From contig CACXAQ010000008.1 of assembly GCA_902765595.1 (NCBI GenBank), forward strand, positions 1 through 46,849: 46,849 nt of DNA. The letters run 5' to 3'. Below, one piece after another: positions 15,516 through 23,717 of this stretch. The first letter of the stretch is position 1. Each line of letters begins with the position of its first letter. The notes under the pieces were generated by a model that searched no databases, had not been told where the DNA came from, and was given only the letters and a program-made list of their open reading frames with translations. The position numbers and the translations under genes are program-made. The DNA comes from Oscillospiraceae bacterium (GTDB taxonomy: Bacteria; Bacillota; Clostridia; Oscillospirales; Oscillospiraceae).

Positions 15516-16760
15516 ATGTATAAACCCCTTGCAGACGAGATCCGGCCCGAATCCCTGGACGATGTGGTGGGCCAGAAGCACATCCTGGGCCAGGGCGGCC
15601 TGCTGCGCCGCATCATCGAGAGCGGCCAGATCCCCAATATGATCTTTTACGGTCCCTCCGGCACCGGCAAGACCACCGTGGCCCGCATCATCGCCCAGCG
15701 CACCAACCGGAGCCTGCGCAAGCTCAACGCCACCACCGCCGGCATTGCGGATATCAAGCGCATCATCGACGAGCTGGACACCTTTCTGGCGCGGGGGGGC
15801 GTGCTGCTGTATCTGGACGAGATCCAGTACTTCAACAAAAAGCAGCAGCAGTCCCTGCTGGAATTCATCGAGGACGGGCGCATCACCCTCATCGCCTCTA
15901 CCACCGAAAACCCCTATTTCTGCGTCTTTAACGCCATTTTGAGCCGCTCCACGGTCTTTGAATTCAAGCCCGTGCCCCAGGACGAGGCGGAGAAGGCGGT
16001 GCTGCGGGCGCTGGAGCTGCAGAACCGGGGCCGGGAAAAGCCCCTGACCATGGAAGCCGGGGTCGCCGGGCGGATCGCCGCGGCCTGCGGCGGCGACGTG
16101 CGCAAGGCCATGAACGCGGTGGAGCTGCTGTTCTCCACGGCCGTCGACACCATCACCCTGGAGGACGCCCGGGCCGTTACCCAGCGCAGCGCCATGCGCT
16201 ACGATCGGGACGGGGACGAGCATTTTGACTGCCTCTCGGCGCTGATGAAGTCCCTCCGGGGCTCGGACCCGGACGCCGCCGTGCACTATCTGGCCCGGCT
16301 TCTGGAGGCGGGGGACCTGATCGGGGCCTGCCGCCGGATCCTCTGCTCCGCCAGCGAGGACATCGGCCTGGCCTATCCCCAGGCGGTGCCCATCGTGAAG
16401 GCCTGTGTGGACTCCGCCCTGCAGTTAGGGCTGCCGGAGGCGCGGCTGCCCCTGGCCGAGGCCTGTATCGTCCTGGCCACGGCGCCCAAGTCCAACACCG
16501 GCTGCGTGGCCATCGACCGGGCCATCGCGGATGTTCGAGCGGGCAAAGGGCGGGGCTTCCCCCGGGAGCTTCAGAACGTCCACGCCGACGGGACGGGCTT
16601 TGAGCGGGAGCAGGGCTATCTCTACCCCCACGACTTCCCCAACCGCTGGGTGAAGCAGCAGTATCTGCCGGACGATCTGAAGGACGCCCGCTACTATGAA
16701 TACGGCGACAACAAGACCGAGCAGGCGGCCAGGGCCTACTGGGACAAGATCAAGAAGTAG
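15516..16760 (+). CDS. rarA: replication-associated recombination protein A (RarA/MgsA), AAA+ ATPase
   Basis: A 414-aa AAA+ ATPase related to clamp loaders, which acts at stalled replication forks. MYKPLADEIRPESLDDVVGQKHILGQGGLLRR is the family-typical N-terminus. Walker A is YGPSGTGKTTVA, Walker B is LLYLDEIQYFNKKQQ, sensor 1 lies in LIASTTENPYF and the sensor 2 region in GGDVRKAMNAVELL. The C-terminal tetramerisation domain ends HDFPNRWVKQQYLPDDL. The ATG at 15516 follows GGAGGGCTGCCCC; the longer frame from 15432 is rejected. The small DUF951 gene begins 45 bases downstream, so it may be read through. Confidence 0.94.
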   Translation: MYKPLADEIRPESLDDVVGQKHILGQGGLLRRIIESGQIPNMIFYGPSGTGKTTVARIIAQRTNRSLRKLNATTAGIADIKRIIDELDTFLARGGVLLYLDEIQYFNKKQQQSLLEFIEDGRITLIASTTENPYFCVFNAILSRSTVFEFKPVPQDEAEKAVLRALELQNRGREKPLTMEAGVAGRIAAACGGDVRKAMNAVELLFSTAVDTITLEDARAVTQRSAMRYDRDGDEHFDCLSALMKSLRGSDPDAAVHYLARLLEAGDLIGACRRILCSASEDIGLAYPQAVPIVKACVDSALQLGLPEARLPLAEACIVLATAPKSNTGCVAIDRAIADVRAGKGRGFPRELQNVHADGTGFEREQGYLYPHDFPNRWVKQQYLPDDLKDARYYEYGDNKTEQAARAYWDKIKK

Positions 16761-16805
16761 TTTTCAGTTTTTAGCTTTTCGTTTTCAGGAGACGGGGGAA
16801 GCGCT

Positions 16806-16982
16806 GTGGATATTCAGGTCGGGGACGTGCTCACCATGAAAAAACCCCATCCCTGCGGCAGCAGGGACTGGCAGGTGCTGCGCATCGGCGCGGACTTCAA
16901 GCTCCGCTGCTGCGGGTGTCAGCATGAGGTCATGGGCCCGCGGGCAAAATTTGAAAAGAACGTGCGGCAGGTGAAGCGGTGA
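16806..16982 (+). CDS. DUF951 family protein (58 aa)
   Basis: A 58-residue protein of the DUF951 family (YyzM in Bacillus). It starts at GTG and reads [18 protein letters not shown], then [17 protein letters not shown] and [18 protein letters not shown]. The HPCG motif and the CCGC cysteines suggest a small metal- or nucleic-acid-binding fold, but function is unknown. The ribosome site is the purine-rich AGGAGACGGGGGAA stretch. Its TGA overlaps the GTG start of the next gene by 4 bases. In Bacillus the DUF951 gene lies near spo0J and noc; here it is about 4.5 kb from parB. Confidence 0.88.
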   Translation: MDIQVGDVLTMKKPHPCGSRDWQVLRIGADFKLRCCGCQHEVMGPRAKFEKNVRQVKR

Positions 16983-17311
16983 ACGTGTGTTACATGCTCC
17001 GCTGCGCCGACGGCAGCCTCTACACCGGCTGGACCAACGACCTGGAGCATCGGCTCAGGACCCACCGGGCCGGCAAGGGCGGCAAATATACCCGGTCCCG
17101 CCTGCCGGTGGAGCTGGTGTACTGCGAGGCGTTTGAAACCAAGGAGGAGGCCATGAGCAGGGAATGGCACCTCAAGCGCCTGCCCCGGGAGGAAAAGCTG
17201 CGGCTGATCGAAGCCGCGGGAACCAAAAGCGACGAAGAACAGCAAAACAGGCTGCCGCCCTCGGGGGCACCGCAGCTTTCGTTATGTACAAAGCCTGAGG
17301 AGGACCCATGA
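16979..17311 (+). CDS. GIY-YIG nuclease superfamily protein (UPF0213/YazA-like)
   Basis: A 110-aa single-domain GIY-YIG protein. The GIY and YIG elements appear as CYMLRC and [16 protein letters not shown], followed by [17 protein letters not shown] and [20 protein letters not shown]. This is the usual YazA-like arrangement, normally about 80-100 residues. The last ~20 residues (from about residue 88) are an unrelated-looking tail. The start is GTG at 16979, overlapping the DUF951 stop as GTGA; the stop overlaps the next gene's ATG. The cellular role is not established. Confidence 0.9.
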   Translation: MNVCYMLRCADGSLYTGWTNDLEHRLRTHRAGKGGKYTRSRLPVELVYCEAFETKEEAMSREWHLKRLPREEKLRLIEAAGTKSDEEQQNRLPPSGAPQLSLCTKPEEDP

Positions 17312-18900
17312 GACCGATCCTGAAAAACAAGCGGTATCTTTATCTGACCGAGTTTTTTGCCGGCATGTCCGTCATGGCGGTGGAGCTGGGGGCCAGCCGC
17401 TTGCTCGCACCCTATTTCAGCTCTTCCCAGATCGTGTGGACCATCATCATCGGCACCATCATGATCGCCATGGCCCTTGGAAACGTCTACGGCGGCCGCA
17501 AGGCCGACAAGGACCCGAATCCGGACAAGCTCTACCGGCGGATCCTCCTTGCCGCCGTGTGGATCGCCCTGATCCCGGTGCTGGGGAAGTACATCATCCT
17601 CGGCATCTCTGCGGTGATGATCTTCTCCGTGAACGCAAACTTCCTCATCTGGGCGGCCTTCGCCGCCTGTATGGTGATCTTCGTGTTCCCCCTGTTCCTG
17701 CTGGGCACGGTGACGCCCTGCCTTGCCAAATACACCATGGAGAACCTGCAGGACAACGCCCGGATCGTGGGGACCCTGGGGGCGGCCAACACCATCGGCA
17801 GCATCATCGGCACCTTCGTGCCCACCTTTGTGACCATCCCCGCCGTGGGGACCGCCGCCACCTTCCTGATCTTCTCCGGGATCCTGCTGATCCTGGCGCT
17901 GGCGTACTTTTTCAGCGGCAAGGGAAAGCGGGGCGGCGCGCTGGCGGCGCTGGTGCTGTATCTGCTCAGCGGCGTTTTCGGCCATAAGTCCGATTTTGCC
18001 TTCTGGAAGACCGACCTGCTCTATGAGGGCGAATCGATCTACAACTATCTGCAGGTGGTGGAGACGGAGCGCAGCGTGATCCTCTCCACCAACGTGCTCT
18101 TCGGCGTCCAGTCCATCAAGATGAAGGACGAGGGGCTGACCGGCATGTACTACGACTACGCCCTGGCCGCGCCCGTCATGGCTGGGGCGAACGAAAAGGA
18201 CGGCCTGGACGTGCTGATCCTGGGTATGGGCACGGGCACCTACGGCCGCCAGTGCCTCCGCTATTTTGACGGCGCGGCGGTGGAGGGCGTGGAGATCGAC
18301 GAAAAGATCACCGGGCTCGCCCGCAGCTTTTTTGACCTGCCCGAGGACGCGAAGGTGACCACCTATGACGGGCGGGCCTTCCTGGCCGCGGTGGACGCCC
18401 GCTACGACGTGATCCTGGTGGACGCCTATCAGGACATCACCATCCCCTTTCAGATGGCCTCGGAGGAGTTCTTCGCTCTGGTGAAAGAGCACCTGAAGGA
18501 CGGGGGCGTCATGGTGGTGAACATGAACATGCGCGGCGAGGAGGACAGCATCAACCAGTACCTGGCGGACACCATCTCCGCGGTGTTCCCGGAGGTATAC
18601 ACGGTGGACGTGGTCGGCGGCACCAACCGGGAGCTCTTTGCCTCCTGCGCGGAGGATCTGCCGGGACGCCTTGAGCGGGGCATCCCCCTGTGTGAGGACG
18701 GGCAGCTGCGGGCCATGATGGCGAGAGTCTCCGCCAATCTGACCCCCTACGAGGCCGGCGATCGGGTCATGACCGACGACCGGGCGCCGGTGGAGCTGCT
18801 GAGCATACGGGTGATCGACGACCTGATCCGCCAGGAGGTGGAGTACTACCGGGCGGTCTATGAGCAGGAGGGCCTGGAAGGCCTTATCAGCGGGCTGTGA
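17308..18900 (+). CDS. fused MFS/spermidine synthase-like membrane protein
   Basis: A 530-aa protein. The N-terminal ~210 residues hold six to seven transmembrane helices, starting [28 protein letters not shown], the standard opening of fused MFS/spermidine synthases. The C-terminal part (~230-530) is a polyamine-synthase/methyltransferase-like Rossmann domain with [14 protein letters not shown] (~300-313), EGVEIDEKI and YDVILVDAY. Whether it makes spermidine is unknown; the acidic catalytic residue would be the aspartate in VDAYQD. The ATG overlaps the preceding stop (ATGA), and the DUF951, GIY-YIG and this gene form a tightly coupled trio. Confidence 0.88.
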   Translation: MRPILKNKRYLYLTEFFAGMSVMAVELGASRLLAPYFSSSQIVWTIIIGTIMIAMALGNVYGGRKADKDPNPDKLYRRILLAAVWIALIPVLGKYIILGISAVMIFSVNANFLIWAAFAACMVIFVFPLFLLGTVTPCLAKYTMENLQDNARIVGTLGAANTIGSIIGTFVPTFVTIPAVGTAATFLIFSGILLILALAYFFSGKGKRGGALAALVLYLLSGVFGHKSDFAFWKTDLLYEGESIYNYLQVVETERSVILSTNVLFGVQSIKMKDEGLTGMYYDYALAAPVMAGANEKDGLDVLILGMGTGTYGRQCLRYFDGAAVEGVEIDEKITGLARSFFDLPEDAKVTTYDGRAFLAAVDARYDVILVDAYQDITIPFQMASEEFFALVKEHLKDGGVMVVNMNMRGEEDSINQYLADTISAVFPEVYTVDVVGGTNRELFASCAEDLPGRLERGIPLCEDGQLRAMMARVSANLTPYEAGDRVMTDDRAPVELLSIRVIDDLIRQEVEYYRAVYEQEGLEGLISGL

Positions 18901-18926
18901 CACTGGCACAGCCCGCTGTGCTTTTC
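18889..18926 (+). terminator. terminator of the spermidine synthase-like gene
   Basis: An 11-bp perfect stem AGCGGGCTGTG/CACAGCCCGCT that overlaps the stop codon, followed by GTGCTTTTCT. Confidence 0.75.
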
Positions 18927-19068
18927 TGACGGCGAGATGCCCATGCCCGCCCGGGGACAGCTTCCGAAACAACTCAACTGCGGCGCGAGTCGCCTCCCGC
19001 GACGGTCGCTGGTTTTTCGGTTTTGGGTCTGCTAAGATGAGGCCACAACCGAAAAGGAGGAAAACAAA

Positions 19069-20085
19069 ATGGAAATGGGAAAAGAGATCCGCCGCCTGCG
19101 GAATGACCGCGGCCTCACCCAGGAGGCCCTTGCCGCGGCGCTGAACGTGACCGCTCAGACCGTCAGCAAGTGGGAATGCGGCAACAGCATCCCGGACGTG
19201 CAGCTGCTGCCGGAGATCGCCGTATACTTTGGCGTGAGCATCGACCAGCTCTTCGCCATGAGCCCGGAGCAGCAGATGGAGCGCATCGAAAATCACATCT
19301 ACGACCGGGGCATGTTTACCGAGGCCGAGGAGCGGCAGCTGGAGCAGCAGCTCCGCGCTTTTGCCGAGAAGCCGGAGCACGAGGGCCGGGCCAAGACCCT
19401 GCTGACCAAGCTTTACAACAATCAGGCCGAGCAGTACCGCCTGCTGGCGGTGGAGACGGGCAAAGAGGCCGTGGAGAAGACCGGCGGCGACCGGGACGCC
19501 ATCAGCGAGCTCTGTAACGCCTGGGGCAGCTACATCCCCGACTGGGACTTCCGCAACCACCACGCCCTCATCGACTGGCTGGGCGACTACTGCCGCCGCA
19601 ACCCGGACAACCGCGCCGCCCTCATGTGGCTGCTGGATAATCTCATCGACGACCGCCGCCTCACCGAGGCGGGCGAATGGCTGGAGAAGCTGGCCCGGCT
19701 CGACCACAGCTTCCGCACCCCCATGTACCGCTACCAGATCGCGCTGGCCGCGGGAGAGAAGGAGGAGAGCGAGCAGCAGCTCCGGGTCCTGGAGGACATG
19801 GCGGACAGCGAGTGGTGCTGCGCCACCACCCTGGGCGACATCTACACCCAGCGCCAGGACTATGACAAGGCCGTCGCCTGGTACCGCAAGGGCCAGGATC
19901 TGCAGCCCTCTCCCAAGTTCACCGACAGCGCCAGGAGCATCGCCCACATCTGCGAGATCCGGGGCGACAAGGCCGGCGCCATCGAGGCTTACCGGGAGGA
20001 GCTGCGCCTGATGAAAGAGGAATGGGGCATCATCAGCGGCGAGGAGAGAGACGCTGTGGAGCGCGCCATCCGGAAGCTGCAGTGA
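19069..20085 (+). CDS. XRE-family transcriptional regulator with TPR-like C-terminus
   Basis: A 338-aa regulator. Residues ~4-60 are a Cro/CI-type helix-turn-helix: IRRLRNDRGLTQEALAAALNVTAQTVSKWECGNSIPDVQLLPEIAVYFGVSIDQLF. The rest is helical, with TPR-like units that are clearest near the end (TLGDIYTQRQDYDKAVAWYRKGQDLQPSPK and ARSIAHICEIRGDKAGAIEAYREEL). Such proteins usually respond to a peptide or protein ligand bound by the repeats, which is an inference here. The start follows AAAAGGAGGAAAACAAA. It has no obvious partner gene; a run of hairpins (20102-20316) separates it from convergent spoIID. Confidence 0.88.
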   Translation: MEMGKEIRRLRNDRGLTQEALAAALNVTAQTVSKWECGNSIPDVQLLPEIAVYFGVSIDQLFAMSPEQQMERIENHIYDRGMFTEAEERQLEQQLRAFAEKPEHEGRAKTLLTKLYNNQAEQYRLLAVETGKEAVEKTGGDRDAISELCNAWGSYIPDWDFRNHHALIDWLGDYCRRNPDNRAALMWLLDNLIDDRRLTEAGEWLEKLARLDHSFRTPMYRYQIALAAGEKEESEQQLRVLEDMADSEWCCATTLGDIYTQRQDYDKAVAWYRKGQDLQPSPKFTDSARSIAHICEIRGDKAGAIEAYREELRLMKEEWGIISGEERDAVERAIRKLQ

Positions 20086-20101
20086 TCCGGAACCCAAAGG
20101 A

Positions 20102-20316
20102 CCCGGGGCTGAAACATCAGCCCCGGGCAAGCTGTCGACAAAGTGTCGACAGCTTGAGGCGCAAAACGGGGAACTTTCGAAAAAGTTCCCCGTTTTGCAT
20201 AGATTGAACGTGAAGAGGGGACTACCATCCCCTCTTCACAATCACCCCATGCGTATCGAAGCCTTACTGCTCGGGCTTGTCTGCGGTCTGCCCGGGGCTG
20301 AAACATCAGCCCCGGG
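20102..20316. repeat. array of five perfect hairpins between XRE gene and spoIID
   Basis: Five inverted repeats in 215 bp. HP1: 20102-20112/20117-20127 (CCCGGGGCTGA). HP2: 20128-20140/20144-20156 (CAAGCTGTCGACA, 13 bp). HP3: 20161-20177/20182-20198 (17 bp, loop CGAA). HP4: 20210-20220/20229-20239 (GTGAAGAGGGG). HP5: 20291-20301/20306-20316, an exact 26-base copy of HP1. None is followed by a clear T-run. They fill nearly all of the space between two convergent genes; the rest of the gap holds no gene I can see. Confidence 0.9.
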
Positions 20317-20326
20317 CCCTCTATGC

Positions 20327-21352
20327 CTATCCCTGCACCAGCACGGTGCCGGGGTAATAGTGGGCAAGGATGCTCGCATAGTCTGCCCCATCCCGGGCCA
20401 GGACCATGGCCCCGTACTGGCTCATGCCCACCCCGTGGCCGTAGCCGGTCACGGTGAAGAGGAAGGAGCCTTCGCTGTATTCCAGGGTAAAGGCCGTGGA
20501 GCGCAGGGAAAACAGGCTCCGAAGCTCGGCGCCGGAAATCTCGGTACCGCCCAGGACCAGGCTCTCCACCCGCCCGCTGGGGTCGCGGCGCAGTTCCCCG
20601 ATCCAGGAAGCGGCCTCACCGCTGAAATCCGCCTCCGGATGAGCGGAGAGGATCACGTCCCGAAAGTCGATGGGGGCGCAGCGCAGGGTGCTGATGTATC
20701 CCGGCACGTCCCCCGCCGTCTCCGGACTGGAGACGCTGACCAGATAGGGCAGGGGGCTCCACACAGCGCCGCAGTCCTCGGTGGCCCCGGCGGAGGAGGA
20801 GTGGAAGGCCGCGAAGACCGGCTCCCCCTGGTAGCTCAGATATTCCCCCGCCGTTTCCTCCACGGCGTCCCGGACGGCCCCCAGCCGCGTCTCATAGTCC
20901 CTGCCCCATTTTTCCCGCAGCCTGTCCTCTCCCAGCCAGGCCTGACAGCAGCCGGGATCGGTGCACAGGTCCGCCTCGCCGTGCTTGTGGGCGGCGGCGC
21001 AGTACATGGCGTAGGTCCTGGCCGCCACCGCCTGGGCCTTCAGGGCGTCATGGGGGAAGGAGGCGGGCATCTCCCCGGCCACCACGCCGGTGAGATAGTC
21101 CTGGGTGTCCATCTCCACGACCTCATCTCCCACCAGCACCCGCAGCCGCTCCGGCACCGGCGCGCCGGGAACGGGAGCTTGGGTGGGGGCCTGGTCATCG
21201 GCGGGACGCTCCTCTCCGGCGGACAGGACCAGGGGGTGGGCCTTGGCCGGGGATATGCCTTCCCCCGTCGAGGCGGGAGCCTCCCGAAAGGCCACAGGCA
21301 GCAGGTACACGATCAGCAGGGCGGCATAGGCCCAGCAAAGGATCTTTTTCAA
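20327..21352 (-). CDS. spoIID: stage II sporulation protein D (SpoIID), lytic transglycosylase
   Basis: A 341-aa membrane-anchored peptidoglycan hydrolase of the SpoIID/LytB family, which degrades septal wall during engulfment. One N-terminal membrane segment (~4-22) is followed by a low-complexity stretch. The SpoIID domain starts near residue 70 and includes GVVAGEMPASFPHDALKAQAVAARTYA (the glutamate is the catalytic acid in known SpoIID) and ends with GYGHGVGMSQYGAMVLA. The start codon is TTG at 21352, chosen because GGAGG lies 7 bases upstream and the membrane segment follows directly. It is monocistronic, convergent with the XRE gene; a sporulation-sigma promoter was not recognised. Confidence 0.92.
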   Translation of the reverse strand: MKKILCWAYAALLIVYLLPVAFREAPASTGEGISPAKAHPLVLSAGEERPADDQAPTQAPVPGAPVPERLRVLVGDEVVEMDTQDYLTGVVAGEMPASFPHDALKAQAVAARTYAMYCAAAHKHGEADLCTDPGCCQAWLGEDRLREKWGRDYETRLGAVRDAVEETAGEYLSYQGEPVFAAFHSSSAGATEDCGAVWSPLPYLVSVSSPETAGDVPGYISTLRCAPIDFRDVILSAHPEADFSGEAASWIGELRRDPSGRVESLVLGGTEISGAELRSLFSLRSTAFTLEYSEGSFLFTVTGYGHGVGMSQYGAMVLARDGADYASILAHYYPGTVLVQG

Positions 21353-21389
21353 AGGGCATCCTCCGTTCTTTTGAATAGGCTGATAGGGC

Positions 21390-21418
21390 TTGACGGCTTG
21401 TACAAATCAGGGTAAAAT
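21390..21418 (+). promoter_or_regulatory. promoter of the 272-aa membrane protein gene
   Basis: TTGACG (21390-21395), 17-bp spacer, TAAAAT (21413-21418), about 43 bases before the start codon. Confidence 0.7.
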
Positions 21419-21460
21419 CATAGACAGCTTAACAAACCTTATGGAAACGGAAGCAGGATT

Positions 21461-22279
21461 ATGCATAAGAAATCGCTTGAGATCTGTCTGTACGTCGCGG
21501 GCGCGGGCGCCTTCGGCGTATTTCTGCGCTGGCTGGAGAATCAGCTCGCCTTCAATGAACTGGGCCTTGCCGACCCCAGCGCCTTCCACGTGATGCTGAT
21601 CGCCTTCCTGGTGGCCTGTGTGCTGGTGTTCCGGCACTTTCTGGTGCAGATGGAAGAGCAGGGCTATGTGCTGGCCAAGGACGTTTCTCTGGCCCTGGGC
21701 AACCAGCTCCAGCTCCACTGGATCCTGGCCATTGCCGCCGGCGCCGTGATGGCCCTGGGCGGGCTGCTGCTCTTCGCCGGCTGTGAGACGGATAAGTTCG
21801 CGGGGATGCTGCGGCTGCTCTCGGCCCTGGCGCTGCTCTCCGGCGCCGCCTATCCGCTGGTGATGCGGGAGGCCGAGCGGGAGGAGCCCCGGCCCGCGCT
21901 GCTGTGCGCGCTGATGATCCTTCCCATGCTGCTGTACGCCCTCTGGCTGATCATCAGCTACCGCAACAACGCCATCAACAGCGTGCCCCTGGCCTATGGC
22001 CTGGAGATGCTGACGGCCATCGTCTGCATGGCGGCCTATTTCCAGATGGCGGGCTTCGGCTTTGGGGCCCCCAGGACCCGGCAGAGCCTGCTCTTCCCCA
22101 TGCTCAGCGCCACGCTCTGCATCATGTCTCTGGCGGATGAGCGCTATACCAGCATGCAGATGATCCTGCTGGCCACCGCCGGGCAGATGCAGCTGTACGT
22201 CTGGCTCATGGTGCAGAACCTCCAGAAGGTGGAAAAGAAAAAAGTCGTCCGGAAGGACGACGGCTTTGAGCATCTGTGA
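21461..22279 (+). CDS. multi-pass membrane protein of unknown function (272 aa)
   Basis: A 272-aa integral membrane protein with about seven hydrophobic segments, beginning MHKKSLEICLYVAGAGAFGVFLRWLENQLAF and ending with a lysine-rich cytoplasmic tail (KVEKKKVVRKDDGFEHL). I recognise no catalytic motif or named family. The ribosome site is weak (AGCAGGATT before the ATG). It has its own promoter and a strong terminator and so is monocistronic, between divergent spoIID and a second unknown membrane protein. The regular helix spacing suggests a sensor or anchor rather than a transporter, but this is a guess. Confidence 0.82.
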   Translation: MHKKSLEICLYVAGAGAFGVFLRWLENQLAFNELGLADPSAFHVMLIAFLVACVLVFRHFLVQMEEQGYVLAKDVSLALGNQLQLHWILAIAAGAVMALGGLLLFAGCETDKFAGMLRLLSALALLSGAAYPLVMREAEREEPRPALLCALMILPMLLYALWLIISYRNNAINSVPLAYGLEMLTAIVCMAAYFQMAGFGFGAPRTRQSLLFPMLSATLCIMSLADERYTSMQMILLATAGQMQLYVWLMVQNLQKVEKKKVVRKDDGFEHL

Positions 22280-22297
22280 TCGAAAAAACGGATAGAA

Positions 22298-22342
22298 GAT
22301 CCCGGGGCTGCCTTTTCAAAGAGGCGGCCCCGGGACCTTTTT
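22298..22342 (+). terminator. terminator of the 272-aa membrane protein gene
   Basis: A 15-bp stem GATCCCGGGGCTGCC against GGCGGCCCCGGGACC with two mismatches, followed by five T. Confidence 0.88.
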
Positions 22343-22348
22343 ACAAGC

Positions 22349-22377
22349 TTGCACTTCGGTATGCAATATGATACGAT
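22349..22377 (+). promoter_or_regulatory. promoter of the 404-aa membrane protein gene
   Basis: TTGCAC (22349-22354), 17-bp spacer, TACGAT (22372-22377), directly after the preceding terminator. Confidence 0.6.
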
Positions 22378-22422
22378 GAGCATGAAAAGCAGCATAAAAT
22401 CATCTGTTTTGGAGGCGATGGG

Positions 22423-23637
22423 ATGCGGGATCTGTTTTGCGGAAATGCGGACAGGCCCGGCGCGTTGCCGGTGGAGGAAGGTTTTCTCCTCCGGGAGACG
22501 CCGGAGCCTATGCGCGCTGCGGTGGAGCAGGAGAAAGAGGCGCTGGAGGCTGTCCAGCACAGATACCGTTTGCCCAAGGCGCTGTCGATCCTGAAGTCTG
22601 CGGCGCTGATGGTGGGCCTGATCATGGCCGCCAGCATCCTGAGGGCGGACGTATCCCTGGCGGAGGCCTATCGCAACGCCCCGTGGGTCGAATGGATCGG
22701 CGGCGGTTCGCTGCTGGCTGCGGGTGTGCTGTTCCTGATCGAGAAGCTGAAGCAGCGGCGCGCCGGCGGCAGCGCAGTCGTCCAGGCCGCCTTCAGCGGA
22801 CTGAACCGGGCGGAGGCGGCGATCCGGGAATACCACTCGATCCCGGCGGATGCGGAGTGGGTGGAGATCCTGGCGCCTTCCGCTTGCGGCGAAGACGAGG
22901 ACCCGGACGTCCCCCTCACAGCCGGGAATCGGGAGCACCGGCTTTTCGTACGGGACGGGGCGCTCTGCCTGTTTGACGGAGAAAGGCTCTATGCCTTTCC
23001 CAGGAAGGAACTGACCGGTATCCGGCTCGTGGAACAGGAGATCGGGCTGGAAAAGTGGAACAAAGGCGCGGAGGCTTTCGAAAAGCAGTTTCGGCGCTGC
23101 GGCGTGACCCAGGACGGGAAGGGGCAGACAAAGCTTTCCTTCTGCTGCGCGCTGGACGTCGTCCAAAACGGCGAGACCTACAGCCTGCTCTTTCCCGCCT
23201 ATGAGCTTGCCGCCATTCAGCGGCTGAGTGGCCTGCCAGCGCCGGAGCTGCCGCGGCTGGCGGGCGAAGAGACGGACAGGGTCCGTCCCCGGTTTTACTG
23301 GAAACCGCCCGTGGAGGATGTGGGCTACTGGTTTACCCGGGAGGCCGACACCGCCTTCAAGACCTGCCACCCGGTACTGTATGGGGTCCTGGTTACCGTT
23401 GGACTCGTGGGCTTGCTCTTGCCGATGATCCTGTTCTATGTCTTCGTGTCCCGCGTTCCTGGGGCGATTGACAACAGATGGGCGATCCTGGGCGTGGCAG
23501 GCGGCTTCGTGATGGGGATCGGTCTGGCCAACCTGGTGGCGGCCTGGCAGCAGCAGTATCTGGGCCACCTTGTGACCATTGCCTCTTTTTTGGCCGGCGG
23601 TGCGATGATGGCCGTCAGCTGGCTCCTGGTATGCTGA
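22423..23637 (+). CDS. membrane protein of unknown function (404 aa)
   Basis: A 404-aa protein. It has a soluble N-terminus (~1-50), two membrane segments (~55-110), a central soluble domain of about 190 residues, and three membrane segments near the C-terminus (YGVLVTVGLVGLLLPMILFYVFV, ILGVAGGFVMGIGLANLVAA, LVTIASFLAGGAMMAVSWLLV). The central part (HRLFVRDGALCLFDGERLYAFPRKELTGIRLVEQEIGLEKWNKG) looks like a beta-rich PH-like module, a tentative reading. The start follows TTGGAGGCGATGGG. It is monocistronic. No named family recognised. Confidence 0.85.
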   Translation: MRDLFCGNADRPGALPVEEGFLLRETPEPMRAAVEQEKEALEAVQHRYRLPKALSILKSAALMVGLIMAASILRADVSLAEAYRNAPWVEWIGGGSLLAAGVLFLIEKLKQRRAGGSAVVQAAFSGLNRAEAAIREYHSIPADAEWVEILAPSACGEDEDPDVPLTAGNREHRLFVRDGALCLFDGERLYAFPRKELTGIRLVEQEIGLEKWNKGAEAFEKQFRRCGVTQDGKGQTKLSFCCALDVVQNGETYSLLFPAYELAAIQRLSGLPAPELPRLAGEETDRVRPRFYWKPPVEDVGYWFTREADTAFKTCHPVLYGVLVTVGLVGLLLPMILFYVFVSRVPGAIDNRWAILGVAGGFVMGIGLANLVAAWQQQYLGHLVTIASFLAGGAMMAVSWLLVC

Positions 23638-23647
23638 ATCAAATCAT

Positions 23648-23694
23648 AAAGCCCAGAACAGGCGCTTCATGGATAAGCGCCTGTTCTGGGCTTT
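23648..23694. terminator. bidirectional terminator, 20-bp perfect stem
   Basis: AAAGCCCAGAACAGGCGCTT and its exact complement with a 7-base loop, between two convergent genes. Short T-runs occur on both strands. Confidence 0.88.
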
Positions 23695-23717
23695 ATTGTG
23701 CAGGAGTTTTGATGGCC

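Noticed and set aside
17020-20130. 1036-codon open frame on the minus strand
   Set aside because: It is the reverse shadow of the GIY-YIG, spermidine synthase-like and XRE genes. GC-rich codon use opens the antisense frame; it has no ribosome site and no recognisable domain, while the plus-strand genes are clear.
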